From IMG/VR virus record IMGVR_UViG_3300037139_000049, positions 1 through 54,241 of that record: 54,241 nucleotides of DNA. One strand, given 5' to 3'. The position numbers and the translations under genes are program-made. The notes beneath the pieces were generated by a model. The model did not search any database. It was not told the DNA's origin and saw only the letters and a list, made by a program, of their open reading frames with translations. Origin of the DNA: a virus. Shown here piece by piece: positions 15,157 to 24,200 of the stretch (position 1 is its first letter; each line of letters starts with the position of its first letter).

Positions 15157-16494
15157 ATGGCGAATCGACTTCCGGTCGTCGTCCCGGCCATTCCCCCTGA
15201 GCCGCCGCAGCTTTCGCTTCTCAACTCAGCTCTCCGGCCCGACAAGACCAGCGACCCGGCGCTCGCCACGCTGGACACGATCACGCCGGAGCAGATGGCC
15301 AAGCTCCCCGATGATGTGCGCCTGGAGCTCGAGGCTCAGAAAGGCGATGCCTGGACGCGCGGCATCACCTACGCGCCCGAGAACCATTGGGAAACGTACC
15401 TGCGGGATGCGTGCGATACGACCACCGATGACCGGCCAGCACTGTTTGCTCCGCGCGGGCTGAAACTGACCGAAAAGGCGGCCGAAGGGACCCTCGCAGC
15501 CGAAGCCCACGAATTTCAGGTCACGGCGATCAACGCCAACGGCGAGACAACTGCCCTGGCCGCCAAATCGATCACCCTCGCTGCGGAAGGTGCGGTCCTG
15601 CTGACCTGGGAAAAGGTCAGCGACACGGCCACCTACCACGTCTTCCAGACCAAAGGCGCAACGGGCAAACCGCTACGGCTGAAATCGGGGGCGAAAACGC
15701 TCGTGGTGGCTGCGCCCGTCGAGGAGACGACGCTCACGGTGACGTATCTGGCGACAGGCACGGCCACCGAAGAAGCGGGCAAAGAAAAGCCAGCCACGAA
15801 CACCACGGGCGGCACGGGCGCCTACACGAACCTCGCCAGCGTCGAAGCGTATCCCTACGTGCTGCAGGTCGAGGACTTCTGTACGACGCTCGGCTTCGAT
15901 GCCAGGGACTTCGCGGGCCGCGCGGAACGGCTGTTGCAGAACGGCCAGCACAAGGCGATCGAGAAGGAGTTCTGGGCTGGTGCTCTGGCGACCAAAGAAA
16001 ACTACCCGAACAAGTTCCTCGCCTCCGAAGGGCTAGCAACGAACATCACGCCGAAAACGGGTACGCCCTCAGCCTCGCGTGGCCTGCAGTTGCTCCAGGA
16101 GGCCCTACAGGAATGCGGGTTCGGTGGCCGCGGCATGATCCACACGCAGGCCCAGACCGCCCCGAACTTCCTGCAGACCCGCCGTGTCGGTGCGCTGCTG
16201 CTCGACATCTTCGACAACATCATCGTCCCCGGCGTTGGCTATCCCGGTACGGGGCCGCTTGAAACCGGCACGGCCCTGGCACCCAAAGCGGGTAACACGT
16301 TCATGTACGCCACGGACCTCGTGTCCTGTCGGGTGGAGGATAAGCCGACGATCTTCGCCGACACGTTCGCCGAGTCGATGGACTGGGGCCAGGGTCCTGA
16401 ACCGAACACGATCCGGATGCGCGCCCGCAAGTTCGCGGTCGCCTATGCCGATATGGCCTGCGTGTTCTGCATCGAAGTGGAACTGCCCTCATGA
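15157..16494 (+). CDS. Second head protein with FN3-like insertion
   Basis: 445 residues, RBS aaaggaa upstream. The flanks (TPEQMAKLPDDVRLELEAQK, WETYLRDACD, and LQVEDFCTTLGFDARDF through KEFWAGALATKENYPNKFL in shorter runs) look like a capsid-type protein interrupted at residues about 105-220 by a fibronectin-like domain (HEFQVTAINANGETTAL, LLTWEKVSDTATYHVFQTKG). Some actinophages have separate hexamer and pentamer capsid proteins in tandem; this may be the second. That role is inference. Confidence 0.6.
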   Translation: MANRLPVVVPAIPPEPPQLSLLNSALRPDKTSDPALATLDTITPEQMAKLPDDVRLELEAQKGDAWTRGITYAPENHWETYLRDACDTTTDDRPALFAPRGLKLTEKAAEGTLAAEAHEFQVTAINANGETTALAAKSITLAAEGAVLLTWEKVSDTATYHVFQTKGATGKPLRLKSGAKTLVVAAPVEETTLTVTYLATGTATEEAGKEKPATNTTGGTGAYTNLASVEAYPYVLQVEDFCTTLGFDARDFAGRAERLLQNGQHKAIEKEFWAGALATKENYPNKFLASEGLATNITPKTGTPSASRGLQLLQEALQECGFGGRGMIHTQAQTAPNFLQTRRVGALLLDIFDNIIVPGVGYPGTGPLETGTALAPKAGNTFMYATDLVSCRVEDKPTIFADTFAESMDWGQGPEPNTIRMRARKFAVAYADMACVFCIEVELPS

Positions 16495-17006
16495 GCGAGC
16501 GGACCGACGTCGAGGCGGCAGGAGACGGCTACGGCGGGGTCCTGATCCTCCGCAACGTCTCCACGGGCTCGCTGGAGTACCAGCGCACGCCGACGGTGTT
16601 CAAGCCGATCACCGCGGCGATCACCCCCGAATACAAAGGCGAATGGGAAGCCACTAGCCACTACTTCCAGGCAGAATGGACGATCTGGACGCCCGCGACC
16701 GGCAAAAAGTTCAGGGTGCTCGGCTGGTCGCTGTGGGCGTCCGAACACATGCTGCTCGGTATCAAAGACGGCGGCGCGGCCACCGCTGGCACCACGGGCA
16801 TCATCATCCCCGTCTCAAAAGAAGGCAGCCCGGCCAGCACCCCACCGAACTTCGCTAACGGCTACCTGTCCTCCACGGCCGTGAACAAACTGACCCTGTA
16901 CTGCCGTAGCAAAACGGGGACGGGCGCTGAAACCTGCTCGGAAGCCGAAGCCAAAGTCGTCAGCGAATACAAACTCTACGGCTACATCTTCGGGACCGAA
17001 GAGTGA
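16491..17006 (+). CDS. Putative virion protein
   Basis: 171 residues, beta-rich (FRVLGWSLWASEHMLLGI, LTLYCRSKTGT, YKLYGYIFG). ATGA overlap with the preceding head gene. Possibly a head decoration protein; no family recognised. Confidence 0.5.
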   Translation: MSERTDVEAAGDGYGGVLILRNVSTGSLEYQRTPTVFKPITAAITPEYKGEWEATSHYFQAEWTIWTPATGKKFRVLGWSLWASEHMLLGIKDGGAATAGTTGIIIPVSKEGSPASTPPNFANGYLSSTAVNKLTLYCRSKTGTGAETCSEAEAKVVSEYKLYGYIFGTEE

Positions 17007-17037
17007 ACCCACGAACCCATAACGAAGGAGCGAACCA

Positions 17038-18288
17038 ATGGCATCTCTAACACCAGCCGCATCGGTATGGGTCGTGGCCACCCGCGTCACGTCCCTAACT
17101 GCAGAAGGCGAACCGGCGCCGGGTAACGCGATGTACGTCACCGAACAGCTCATGAAGCTGACGGCCGCCCCAGCGGTGGAGACCGGCGACGAAGTCAAGA
17201 TCAAGAACGCCTCGGGCAACCTCTCGGTGTACGCCAAGCACGGCGACATGCCGACGTGGGGCAAACTGACCTTCGACCTCGTGGAGCCCGACGCGAACCT
17301 TGAGGCGCTGCTGACGGGCGGCACGCTGCTCGGCTCCTCTGCTGCTGCGCTGGGGGAACCGTCCGCGGCCACAACGCTCAACCAGGAAAAAGGCGGCGAA
17401 CTCGCCAAAGCCTTCTATGGCTACCGCATCGCGAACTACAACAGCTTCGGAGAATCGAAAGCCACCGTCGAAGTGGCGGCCGAAGCGAAAAACGCGGTGG
17501 CGGAAAACACGATGGTCGTCATTCCAGCCACGGGCACCTTCACTGCGGGCACACTTGGTCTCAGGGTCTTCGGACGTACCGGGGGCGTGCAGCAGTACAT
17601 CGGCACGATCCCGAACATTGGCAAACAGAAATTGTCCGTTGCCATAGCGGCCAAAGAAGCGAAAAACAAAACGGTCATCCCGATCACTGTCACGGCCCTC
17701 ACGGAATCGATCCCGAAGGGCACGATCCTGATGGTCAAAGGTGACACGTCCGCGCCAAAGGCTCTGCTCAAGACGACGATCTTCGGAGCGAAGGGTGCGA
17801 CGGTCCTGGAAGTCGAAAACATCGCGGTGGAAAACTCGGCCAAAATCGAACCGGAAGAATTCATCCCCGTGTTCGTGGACACCGGGGCGATCACGCCTAG
17901 CGGTGGTATCCCGACGGTTGACCAAACAGCGGGTCCGGGCGAAAACATCGGTGTCAACGCTCCCGAACTTGGCCAGGTCGGCAACGAAAACGGCGTGTCG
18001 ATCGAGTGCTTCACCAAGGCCATATCCAAAGGCGTGCAGACGCTGACCCAGCCGTTCTACCACTGGATCTTCCCGCGCTGCACGAACTTCCACATCGCCA
18101 CAAGGGATCTGACGAACGCGAACGCTGCGACGACGATCGAAGGCGAGGCGTTCAATAACCTGAACTGGGGTTCGGGACCCGCAGGGGACTGGCCGTTCGC
18201 CTCGACGAAATGGTACGGGCGCGCTCGCTGCTCGCGCAACATCGTGCCGACGATCGAAGAGGGCGTCAACCAGCAAGCCAAGCTGTAG
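17038..18288 (+). CDS. Virion protein with FN3-like insertion (head or tail)
   Basis: 416 residues, preceded by aaggagcgaacc. N-terminal third has MKLTAAPAVETGDEVKIKN and WGKLTFDLVEP; the middle (about 125-270) is a fibronectin-like insertion (YGYRIANYNSFGESKATVEV). The C-terminal part (HWIFPRCTNFHIATRDLTN, WPFASTKWYGRARC) looks like a phage shell protein. It could be the major tail protein placed early, or another capsid component; gene order alone cannot decide. Confidence 0.5.
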   Translation: MASLTPAASVWVVATRVTSLTAEGEPAPGNAMYVTEQLMKLTAAPAVETGDEVKIKNASGNLSVYAKHGDMPTWGKLTFDLVEPDANLEALLTGGTLLGSSAAALGEPSAATTLNQEKGGELAKAFYGYRIANYNSFGESKATVEVAAEAKNAVAENTMVVIPATGTFTAGTLGLRVFGRTGGVQQYIGTIPNIGKQKLSVAIAAKEAKNKTVIPITVTALTESIPKGTILMVKGDTSAPKALLKTTIFGAKGATVLEVENIAVENSAKIEPEEFIPVFVDTGAITPSGGIPTVDQTAGPGENIGVNAPELGQVGNENGVSIECFTKAISKGVQTLTQPFYHWIFPRCTNFHIATRDLTNANAATTIEGEAFNNLNWGSGPAGDWPFASTKWYGRARCSRNIVPTIEEGVNQQAKL

Positions 18289-18291
18289 GTG

Positions 18292-19176
18292 ATGGCAACT
18301 CCCCGCTCGGGCGCTTGCTCACCCTGGCTCGACTCGGCCACCGTCGAAGGGCTGGCGAAGGTCAAGGAAGTCGGGGCGAAGCGGATCGCCGAATCGAAGA
18401 TCACGCAGGAGCAACTCGAAGCCCTCTGTGCGGAAGCGGCCACCGCGGCCAGTGATGTGCTGTACGAGCTCTCGGGCAAAACCTTCACGGGGAACTGCGG
18501 CCCGGTGACGGTACGACCTGTCTCAAGGCCGACAGACGTCGATACGCGGGCGTGGGGGGCGACGCTGTCGACAGTGGGCTGGGTTGCCTCCCAGGGCTTC
18601 GCGTCGGCTTACGGCAGCTTCAACCCTGGCGTGGTGGCCCATTACGGATCGCTCGAGCCGCCGACGATCATCCTGCCCTACCCGGTGACGAAGATCGAAC
18701 AGGTCAAGATCGACGGCATCGAAATCCCCGAAACGGAATACGAACTGCGCGATTTCCGCTCGCTGGTGAGGATTCGCCCGACGGGCTCGACGGTGCCCAA
18801 AGCCCGCTACGGCTGGCCGACATCGCAGATCATGGACCTGCCGGATACCGAACCGGGCACGTTCAGCGTGACCTACCTGTTCGGCAATCCCCCGTCGGCC
18901 GCTGGCATCCTCGCCGCCAAGAAGCTCGCGGAAGTCTATGCGCTCGGGGAGATGATGGGCGACGGCTATCCGAAACGGATCACGTCGATGACCCGCCAGG
19001 GTGTCTCGGCGATGATTACGGACGTGATGGATCTCGTGATGAAGGGCGGCGCAGGCATCTACGAGGTCGAGCTTTTCCTGAACGCTTATAATCCGCACCG
19101 CCTGCAGCGACAGTCGATGGTGTGGAGCCCCGACCTCGGTCGTCCCGGTCGCCGAACGGCTACCCCGAGCACGTAG
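18292..19176 (+). CDS. Head-to-tail adaptor protein
   Basis: 294 residues. ASDVLYELSGKTFTGNCGPV followed by TVRPVSR, VTKIEQVKIDGIEIPETEY and LRDFRSLVRIRPTGS matches the actinophage head-tail adaptor (Ad1) pattern: helical N-part that docks on the portal, then a beta region. GTG at 18289 is an alternative start. It opens the connector series that runs to 20539. Confidence 0.72.
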   Translation: MATPRSGACSPWLDSATVEGLAKVKEVGAKRIAESKITQEQLEALCAEAATAASDVLYELSGKTFTGNCGPVTVRPVSRPTDVDTRAWGATLSTVGWVASQGFASAYGSFNPGVVAHYGSLEPPTIILPYPVTKIEQVKIDGIEIPETEYELRDFRSLVRIRPTGSTVPKARYGWPTSQIMDLPDTEPGTFSVTYLFGNPPSAAGILAAKKLAEVYALGEMMGDGYPKRITSMTRQGVSAMITDVMDLVMKGGAGIYEVELFLNAYNPHRLQRQSMVWSPDLGRPGRRTATPST

Positions 19177-19178
19177 GG

Positions 19179-19184
19179 TAGACT
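19179..19184 (+). promoter_or_regulatory. Leaderless -10 box (TAGACT)
   Basis: TAGACT then six bases (gagctc) then ATG at 19191; same hexamer and spacing as before 1780 and 33497. Confidence 0.5.
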
Positions 19185-19190
19185 GAGCTC

Positions 19191-19613
19191 ATGTTCGATC
19201 GTCTAGCCAGAGCAGGAGCCACGCCGAAGGAGCTGGCCCAGCTGGAAGCCGAGCAGGCCGAGCGCGCGCTGACCGAGCAGGATGGTTGGCTCGCACGCTT
19301 TGAGCAGATGGCCCACGGGGATCTGGTCGAGTGGCTGGCGAAGATCCGCAAGGCCGGATACTTCAAGGCCAAGAAGGTCGACGATGACACGGAGAAGGTC
19401 CCCGACAAGGAGCACACCAAGGCCGAACTGATCGAGCAGGCCGAGGCTGCCGGGATCGAGGTCCCGAGCGATGCCACGAAGGCCGAGATTGCAGAGTTGC
19501 TTGAGAACCCACCGGAGACGACTGGCCAGGAGGACGAGGGCCAAGCCAGTCAGCAGGGCTCCACAGACGCGCCAGACGCCCCAGGAGCAGACGAGACGCC
19601 TGTAGAGCCGTAG
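19191..19613 (+). CDS. HeH/LEM-like domain protein of the connector region
   Basis: 140 residues. N-terminal helices (MFDRLARAGATPKELAQLEA) and a HeH/SAP-like helix pair (HTKAELIEQAEAAGIEVPSD, TKAEIAELLEN), then an acidic low-complexity tail. Small HeH domains of this type often sit next to head-tail connectors in actinophages. Leaderless start. Role is inference. Confidence 0.6.
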   Translation: MFDRLARAGATPKELAQLEAEQAERALTEQDGWLARFEQMAHGDLVEWLAKIRKAGYFKAKKVDDDTEKVPDKEHTKAELIEQAEAAGIEVPSDATKAEIAELLENPPETTGQEDEGQASQQGSTDAPDAPGADETPVEP

Positions 19614-19619
19614 TCCCCC

Positions 19620-20117
19620 GTGCTGGCCTCAGAAGCGGCGCAGGCCCTTCTAAACGCCTTTGTCGCGGAGCTTGAGGCGGTCCCGGGCTTCCAGATGCCC
19701 GAGCGCCGCTATGTCGCACCGGGGCAGATCGCGGTTTGGGACTCAGAACAGCTCGTCGTCAATCTGCAGGAGCTTCCTCGCGGTCAGCCTGAGCAGCCTA
19801 CGAACGCCGCCGGTTGGCCGATTCCGACGGTGCTCAACGCCCGCTTCGCCCTGCAGATCGTGCGCTCGGTGCCGAGCCTTGAGAACGAGGGCATCTCCGA
19901 GTCGATGGTGCCCGACGAAACAGAGCTGAACACGGCGGGCGTCCAGTTCGTCAACGATGCGCAGCAACTATCGCTGGCGGGGCTGGCAGTTCAGGCCGCG
20001 TGGGCGACGAACAACATCGCCGGTCCCGGCCAGTTCGCGCTCGGGCCATGTATGCCGCTTGGTCCCGAGGGTGGATTCGCGGCCAATCAGCTTCTCGTCA
20101 CGGTGGCGCTGTCATGA
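19620..20117 (+). CDS. Head-tail connector or tail terminator protein
   Basis: 165 residues from GTG. SEAAQALLNAFVAELEAVPG then FQMPERRYVAPGQIAVWDSE and ALQIVRSVPSLEN fit a neck protein. It is placed between the adaptor and an HK97 gp10-like gene, where head-closure or terminator proteins lie. Overlaps the next start by ATGA. Confidence 0.55.
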   Translation: MLASEAAQALLNAFVAELEAVPGFQMPERRYVAPGQIAVWDSEQLVVNLQELPRGQPEQPTNAAGWPIPTVLNARFALQIVRSVPSLENEGISESMVPDETELNTAGVQFVNDAQQLSLAGLAVQAAWATNNIAGPGQFALGPCMPLGPEGGFAANQLLVTVALS

Positions 20118-20539
20118 GCACAGTCAAGCTCGTGGTTGACGGAGCGCGTATGGCCGAGGTGCTGCGCGGCCCGGCGGGTCCCGTGACTAGGCACATACAG
20201 GAGCGCGCGTTCATCGTCCGGGAGGCCGCCCGTGCCAAAGCTCCGGTCAAGAGCGGCTGTTTGCGAAGCAGCATCGTGGTCCGCTACGAGGATCACGTCG
20301 GAGGAGTGGCCGCGCGCATCGTTGCGGATACAACGGCTTGCTCACCCGACCGCAAGAGCTACGCGCTGTTCGTACACAACGGAACCAAACCGCACGTCAT
20401 CCAGGGCAATCCAACGCTCGCGTTCTTCTGGCCGAACGGACCCGACGGAGCGGGCATGTACTACTTCGGCTCGGTCAATCATCCGGGCACTAAGGCCAAC
20501 CCATTCCTCGCCGACGCTTTGCCGTTGGCCGTCGTCTGA
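20114..20539 (+). CDS. HK97 gp10-like neck/tail completion protein
   Basis: 141 residues. ERAFIVREAARAKAPVKSGC then LRSSIVVRYEDH, YALFVHNGTKPHVIQG and TKANPFLADALP are the standard HK97-gp10 pattern (helix, LRxSI strand, YAxFVHxGTxPH, P-F-L-x-D-A). It helps join tail and head. ATGA overlap upstream. Confidence 0.78.
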   Translation: MSTVKLVVDGARMAEVLRGPAGPVTRHIQERAFIVREAARAKAPVKSGCLRSSIVVRYEDHVGGVAARIVADTTACSPDRKSYALFVHNGTKPHVIQGNPTLAFFWPNGPDGAGMYYFGSVNHPGTKANPFLADALPLAVV

Positions 20540-20549
20540 AAGGAGCAGC

Positions 20550-20999
20550 ATGAGACTAGATCCCATTGGAGTAGTCGACCACCCGGAGCAGATCGACCTA
20601 GAGCCGATCACCATCCCCGTCGTCGGCTACCGCATCAAGGACCGCAAGCCTGTCGAGGAGGAGTTCAACTTCCACGCCTCACGGCCGTGGGGGGTAGTGC
20701 TGGCCCTGTTCGAGTCGGAGACAGAAAAGGAGTTCGCCGAACGCACCATCGGCTGGCTCTCCTACTGCATGTTGAGCGACACCGAACGCGAGCGCTGGAA
20801 GGCGTTCCTGATGCGCGAGGACATCGCCATCGCACAGTCCACCGTGGAGGAGGTCTATAAGGCGCTGGCGGAGACCTACGCTGGCCGCCCTACCCTGCCG
20901 CTTTCCGACTCTTCTGGTGGTGGAAAGCGAACGAAGCAGACATCTCGGGCCGGCTCACGCGCGAGGGCTGCGGCCTCCAACGGCTCCGGCCAGTCATAG
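20550..20999 (+). CDS. Tail assembly chaperone, short form
   Basis: 149 residues, RBS aaggagca. Holds FNFHASRPWGVVLALFESET and ERWKAFLMREDIAIAQS, typical of actinophage tail assembly chaperones placed directly before the tape measure gene. The C-terminal tail is basic and Ser/Gly-rich, and the -1 frame is open beneath it, as in G/GT-type frameshift genes. Confidence 0.75.
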   Translation: MRLDPIGVVDHPEQIDLEPITIPVVGYRIKDRKPVEEEFNFHASRPWGVVLALFESETEKEFAERTIGWLSYCMLSDTERERWKAFLMREDIAIAQSTVEEVYKALAETYAGRPTLPLSDSSGGGKRTKQTSRAGSRARAAASNGSGQS

Positions 21000-21211
21000 C
21001 TCTGGACGTCCTCTACAGCCTCCTGCTCGATGACCGCCTCGGCCCCGAAGAATCCCGCTACAGGGCGTCCTCGCGCTTGGACGAAGACCTGCTGTGCCCG
21101 CTCGAGGAGAAGGCGGCCGAGGAGTACAGGCGCGAGCGCTGGGGCCTTGAAGATGAGGCGGTCGCGGCATCAGAGAACGTCGACGAGCTATTTCCGGAGT
21201 CGGTGGAGTAG
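20861..21211 (+). CDS. Tail assembly chaperone, -1 frameshift extension
   Basis: The -1 frame is open from 20861 to the TAG at 21209-21211 and has no start codon of its own at a sensible place. It encodes FRLFWWWKANEADISGRLTR, ALDVLYSLLLDDRLGPEES and an acidic tail. Ribosomes would have to slip by -1 between 20861 and 20999; the run ggtggtggaaag near 20916-20927 is one candidate. Frameshifting here is standard for the family; the exact site is inference. Confidence 0.65.
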   Translation, partial: GAGGDLRWPPYPAAFRLFWWWKANEADISGRLTREGCGLQRLRPVIALDVLYSLLLDDRLGPEESRYRASSRLDEDLLCPLEEKAAEEYRRERWGLEDEAVAASENVDELFPESVE

Positions 21212-24200
21212 ATGACGGTCGTCGGCACAGCAGAGATCCTGATTGTTCCCGAGACGGCTGGCTTCGCTGCCGCGCTCGAGGGCGAGTCTGCCGCGGGCTT
21301 TGGCAAGGTCAAGTCAGACGCCGAGACGGCAGGCAAGGACGCAGGAGCGAATCTCCGCACGGGCGTCAAGGATGGCACCAAAGGGCTTGAGTCGGACATG
21401 GGCAACGTCGGCAGCGTGGCCGGCGGGAACCTTCGCAAGGGCGTCAAGGATGAGACGGGCAAGCTCGGCTCGGACCTAGAGAAAGACGGGAAAGCTGGCG
21501 GCGAGGGCCTAACGAAAGGCATGTCGGGCGGGCTCGGGAAACTGGCGAACCTGATCTCCAACACGGGCCTGCCGCTCGGAGGATTGAGCTCGGGCCTTGA
21601 GAAGTCGGCAGGGGCCGCTGAGCACGCCGACAAGAGCACCGGGAGCTTTGTGGGGTCGCTCGGGAGTGCCGCCGGCCCGCTCGCTGCGGTGGGCGTTGGG
21701 TTGCTCGCAGGCGGCGGTTACGCAGTCCACCTGGCCGAGGGGATGGAAACGGCCGAGGCGTCCATCGCGGGCGCCGCGGGCACGTCTGTCACCGCGGCTG
21801 ACAAGATCGGTAACGCCCTGCTCGACACGGCTGGCAAGTCCGAGTTCAGCGGCACGGAAATGGCGAAGGCGTATGCGGAAGTCGCCGGCCAACTGAAGGC
21901 GACGGAGGGCCATGCGCTCAGTGCGGGCGAGGCGACGGGGGTTATGACGGCGGCCTCCAATCTCGCAGAGGCAAAGCAGATCGGGCTCGGCGAAGCGACA
22001 TCGACCGTGGCTAAGACGATGCAGGCGTTCCAACTGCCCACGACCCAAGCGGCACATGTCACCGATGTGCTGTTCAACGCATCCAACGCAACCGGGCAGT
22101 CCGTTGAAGGGCTCGCCACGCAGCTCACCAAAGTCAAGTCGAAGCTCGGGGAAATGGCCCCGTCCGTCGGCCAGCTCTCGGGGCTCTTGGTGGACATGAC
22201 CGACCACGGTGTCACTGGCCGTGCGGCGATGACCGGGCTGAACACGGGGCTGAACACGCTGCTCAAAGGCGCAGACGGTGTGACGACGGCCGTCAAGTCG
22301 CAGAACACCGCCTATGAGTCGATGACGCCGCAGCTGAAACACCTTGCCGACGAATACAAAAGCGGCGCGATCTCTGCCACGGCCTTCAAGAAAGAGGCGG
22401 GCGAACTGGCCCCGGCGCAGGCGGGCCTCGCCGAATCGTTCGCTAAGGGCGCGACCGCCGTGCAGACCGCGCAGCTCAAGCAGAAAGAACTCGGCGTCAC
22501 CGTCTTTGACTCGGCCGGCAAGTTCGTCGGCATGGGCTCCGTGATCGACCAGCTCTACCCGAAGTTCCAGAAGATGTCCCAACAGCAGCAGCTCACTACG
22601 GCTTCGACGCTCTTTGGTGCGGGCGCCGCGCGGCAGATGATGACGGTCATCGACGCTGGCCCCGCCGCCTACAACAAAGCCACAGCCTCGGTCGAAAGGC
22701 ACGGCGCCGCTGAGTCGGCCGCTAAGAAGCAGTCGGAAACCCTGCACGGTGAGCTGAAAACGCTTGAGGCCACGCTGGTCGATCTCGGCACGAAGATCGG
22801 CGTTGTGCTCATCCCGGTCGTGACGACGTTCGCGGGTGTGCTGCTGAAAATCATCCCCACGGTTGGGGCAGTGGTGGACTTCATCAAATCCCACTGGGTG
22901 CTCGTCGGCACGATTCTACTCGGGCCGATAGTCCCCACCATCGCCGCCTTCACCGTCTGGAAATCGAAACTCGAAAGCATCTTCACCGAGATCGTGAGCT
23001 GGATCAAGAACGCTTGGCATACCGTCGAAACAGACACGAGCCATCTAGTCGGCAGCATCGTCAGCTTCTTCACCAGCCTGCCGGGGAAAGTGATCTCGCC
23101 CCTCAAGGCCATCCCCGGCGACATCGTGCAGCTATGGGACAAAGTGGAAGGTGGTGTCTCAACGCTGATGACCAACATCGGCAAGTTCTTCTCAGAACTG
23201 CCGAGCCACATCATCGGCGATCTGAAAGCGCTACCGGGCGACATGCTCCACCTGGGAGAAGAACTTGGGGAAGAGCTGGTCAAGGGAGTCGAAAAGTTCG
23301 CAGAAAAGATCGAGCACGCTATCACGAACCCCGTCGAAGAAGCGGTCAAGGCGATCGAATCGCTCAACCCGTTCGGCGGTGGCGGTGGGAGCAGCCCGAC
23401 AACAGGCGGCGCCACGGCCGGTGTCACGGGCACCACGCAGGCCACCGGCACCAGCGCGGGGATGGTAAAGGCCCTAGAAGCCTCCGGCCTCTCTGCCAAC
23501 GCCGCACAGGGGATTGTCGCCGCCTACGGGGCCGAAGGCGGGACGAACACAGCAGAAGATCCGAAAGAAGGCGCGTATGGGAAAGCCCAGTGGGTCGGCT
23601 CCCGGAAGACGGCGCTCGGGCAGTTCGCAGCCTCCAAACACGAACCGATCTCATCCGAAAAGGCGCAGCTGGAATTCACCGCCAAGGAGATCAAGGAACG
23701 CGGGGAAACGGGCGAGCTGAACAAGGCCAAGTCGCCGAAGGAAGCCGCGGACCTGTTCATCAAAAGCTTCGAGCATCCAGCATCACCAGCGACCGTAGAA
23801 GGGCGTGTGAACGCATCGAGTCGCCCGGCCGCCGCAAAGCATACGGAAGCGACCACGAAGAACACCGCCGCTGTCGAACACAACACGGCTGCACACACCA
23901 AAGCCAAAGGCACGAAAGCCGAAGCGAGCCTCCCCGGTGGGGTGACAACGGCCGGTGAAGCCACCACGTCCACGGGTGCGGTCACGAAGGCCGGGGTTGC
24001 AAAGGAGGTGGCCCAGCAGAAGCAGGCACTCGCCGACTGGGTAGCCAAGATGCAGGCCGAGGCGAAGAACGGCAGCAAGGATCAGAAAGCCGCCATCGCC
24101 CAGGAGATCGCCGACCGCAAGGCTTACATAGCACGGCTGATCGCCGACGAGAAGGCCGGGCTCACCGTGACGCAGGCCGCTCAGAAAGAGAAGGCCAAGG

